Shown here piece after piece: positions 5,077-5,259 of a DNA stretch of 5,259 nt. This DNA comes from Thermoflexales bacterium (GTDB lineage Bacteria; Chloroflexota; Anaerolineae; Fen-1058). The stretch is taken from contig JAUQXD010001173.1 in the NCBI GenBank assembly GCA_030834835.1, forward strand, positions 1 to 5,259, written 5' to 3'. The stretch's first letter is position 1. Every line of letters starts with the position of its first letter. The notes beneath the pieces were generated by a model. It made no database searches. It was not told the DNA's origin and saw only the letters and a program-made list of their open reading frames with translations. The translations under genes were made by a program, and so were the position numbers.

Positions 5077-5102
5077 CTTCACTTGTCACTCGTTACTCGT
5101 TA
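5052..5102 (-). repeat. Short-word repeat spanning the VWA stop to the zinc-ribbon B start
   Basis: The minus strand runs TAACGAGTAACGAGTGACAA, then GTGAAGCGTAGTGCGCG, CTGCGTGGTGCGTG, and then the ATG at 5051. It comprises drifting GAGTAAC / GAGTGAC / AAGTGA / GCGTAGTGCG words. The TAA stop of the VWA gene is itself the first word of the array, and the array fills the whole 48-nt gap. No terminator or strong ribosome site is seen. Confidence 0.72.
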
Positions 5103-5259
5103 GAAATACGTCGACAAAATCTTGTACAACCCCTTAATCGTCTCCACTGTGCCGCGATAGGTTTGCCCGTTCGTCGCGCCTGCGACGGCTTCCAGCGCGC
5201 TCATGTCGGCGTCGCTGCCGTAGGCGATGCCAAACACCACCACCGGCACGCCGGTTTCA
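5100..5259 (-). CDS. VWA-domain protein, C-terminal end
   Basis: The last 52 residues of a protein that begins outside the window. The sequence PVVVFGIAYGSDADMSALEAVAGATNGQTYRGTVETIKGLYKILSTYF is the terminal part of a von Willebrand factor A domain: the strand 'vfxIAYGsdAD' followed by 'LexiAxATxGxxYxG' and a final helix. This wording is typical of bacterial VWA proteins, including secreted or lipoprotein forms with an N-terminal solute-binding-like domain, but that part is not in the window. The metal-binding MIDAS residues would lie further upstream and cannot be checked. It ends at TAA (5102-5100), and a short repeat-filled gap separates it from zinc-ribbon paralogue B. VWA domains usually mediate metal-dependent protein contacts. 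The domain call is good; overall architecture is unknown. Confidence 0.83.
   Translation of the reverse strand, partial: ETGVPVVVFGIAYGSDADMSALEAVAGATNGQTYRGTVETIKGLYKILSTYF

Overview
The window appears to be a piece of one co-directional gene cluster, with every supportable gene on the minus strand, so transcription runs from high to low coordinates. The base composition is moderately GC-rich. The TPR protein's wording (LLQ-GIAAAKAGERGKARELLQRVV, AWLWLSDVV, CLENVLTLDPNN) and the degenerate short-word repeats in the gaps resemble what I recall from Chloroflexota, notably Anaerolineae-like metagenomic genomes. That placement is an inference from style, not a proof. No tRNA, rRNA, transposase or CRISPR array was found.

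In transcription order: (1) the C-terminal 52 residues of a von Willebrand factor A (VWA) domain protein (5259-5100, cut by the window edge); (2) and (3) two adjacent paralogous membrane proteins (5051-4512 and 4456-3842), each with an N-terminal four-cysteine zinc ribbon, a helical segment, two membrane helices and a C-terminal helical tail; (4) a 446-residue protein with TPRs at both ends, a zinc ribbon and several membrane helices (3845-2505); (5) a 271-residue protein with two N-terminal membrane helices and a long helical, coiled-coil-like body (2508-1693); (6) a 189-residue membrane protein with a bacterial PH-like domain (1600-1031); (7) a protease-less NfeD-type protein (840-214); (8) the N-terminus of an SPFH/stomatin-type (slipin) protein (173-1, cut by the window edge). 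Genes 3-4 and 4-5 overlap by 4 bp as ATGA, which indicates translational coupling. Genes 7-8 are 40 nt apart, and the latter has a strong Shine-Dalgarno.

SPFH plus NfeD is a well-known membrane-microdomain pair. Together with bacterial PH, VWA, zinc-ribbon and membrane-anchored coiled-coil proteins, it suggests a membrane-organisation or envelope-stress module. No gene here gives direct evidence of a biochemical reaction, so that role is inferred from gene neighbourhood.

The gaps are unusual. Two kinds of degenerate short-word repeat fill most of them: a TTGGT/TCGGT/CTGGT type (863-976, 1611-1679) and a GCGTG type (3851-3880, 4457-4481, 5052-5102). The first block reverses orientation in its middle. 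The GCGTG type also intrudes into coding sequence, supplying the C-terminal tail of one zinc-ribbon protein and the possible GTG-start extensions of both. The two zinc-ribbon genes share a nearly identical stretch of about 160 bp that ends abruptly, after which the proteins are unlike each other.
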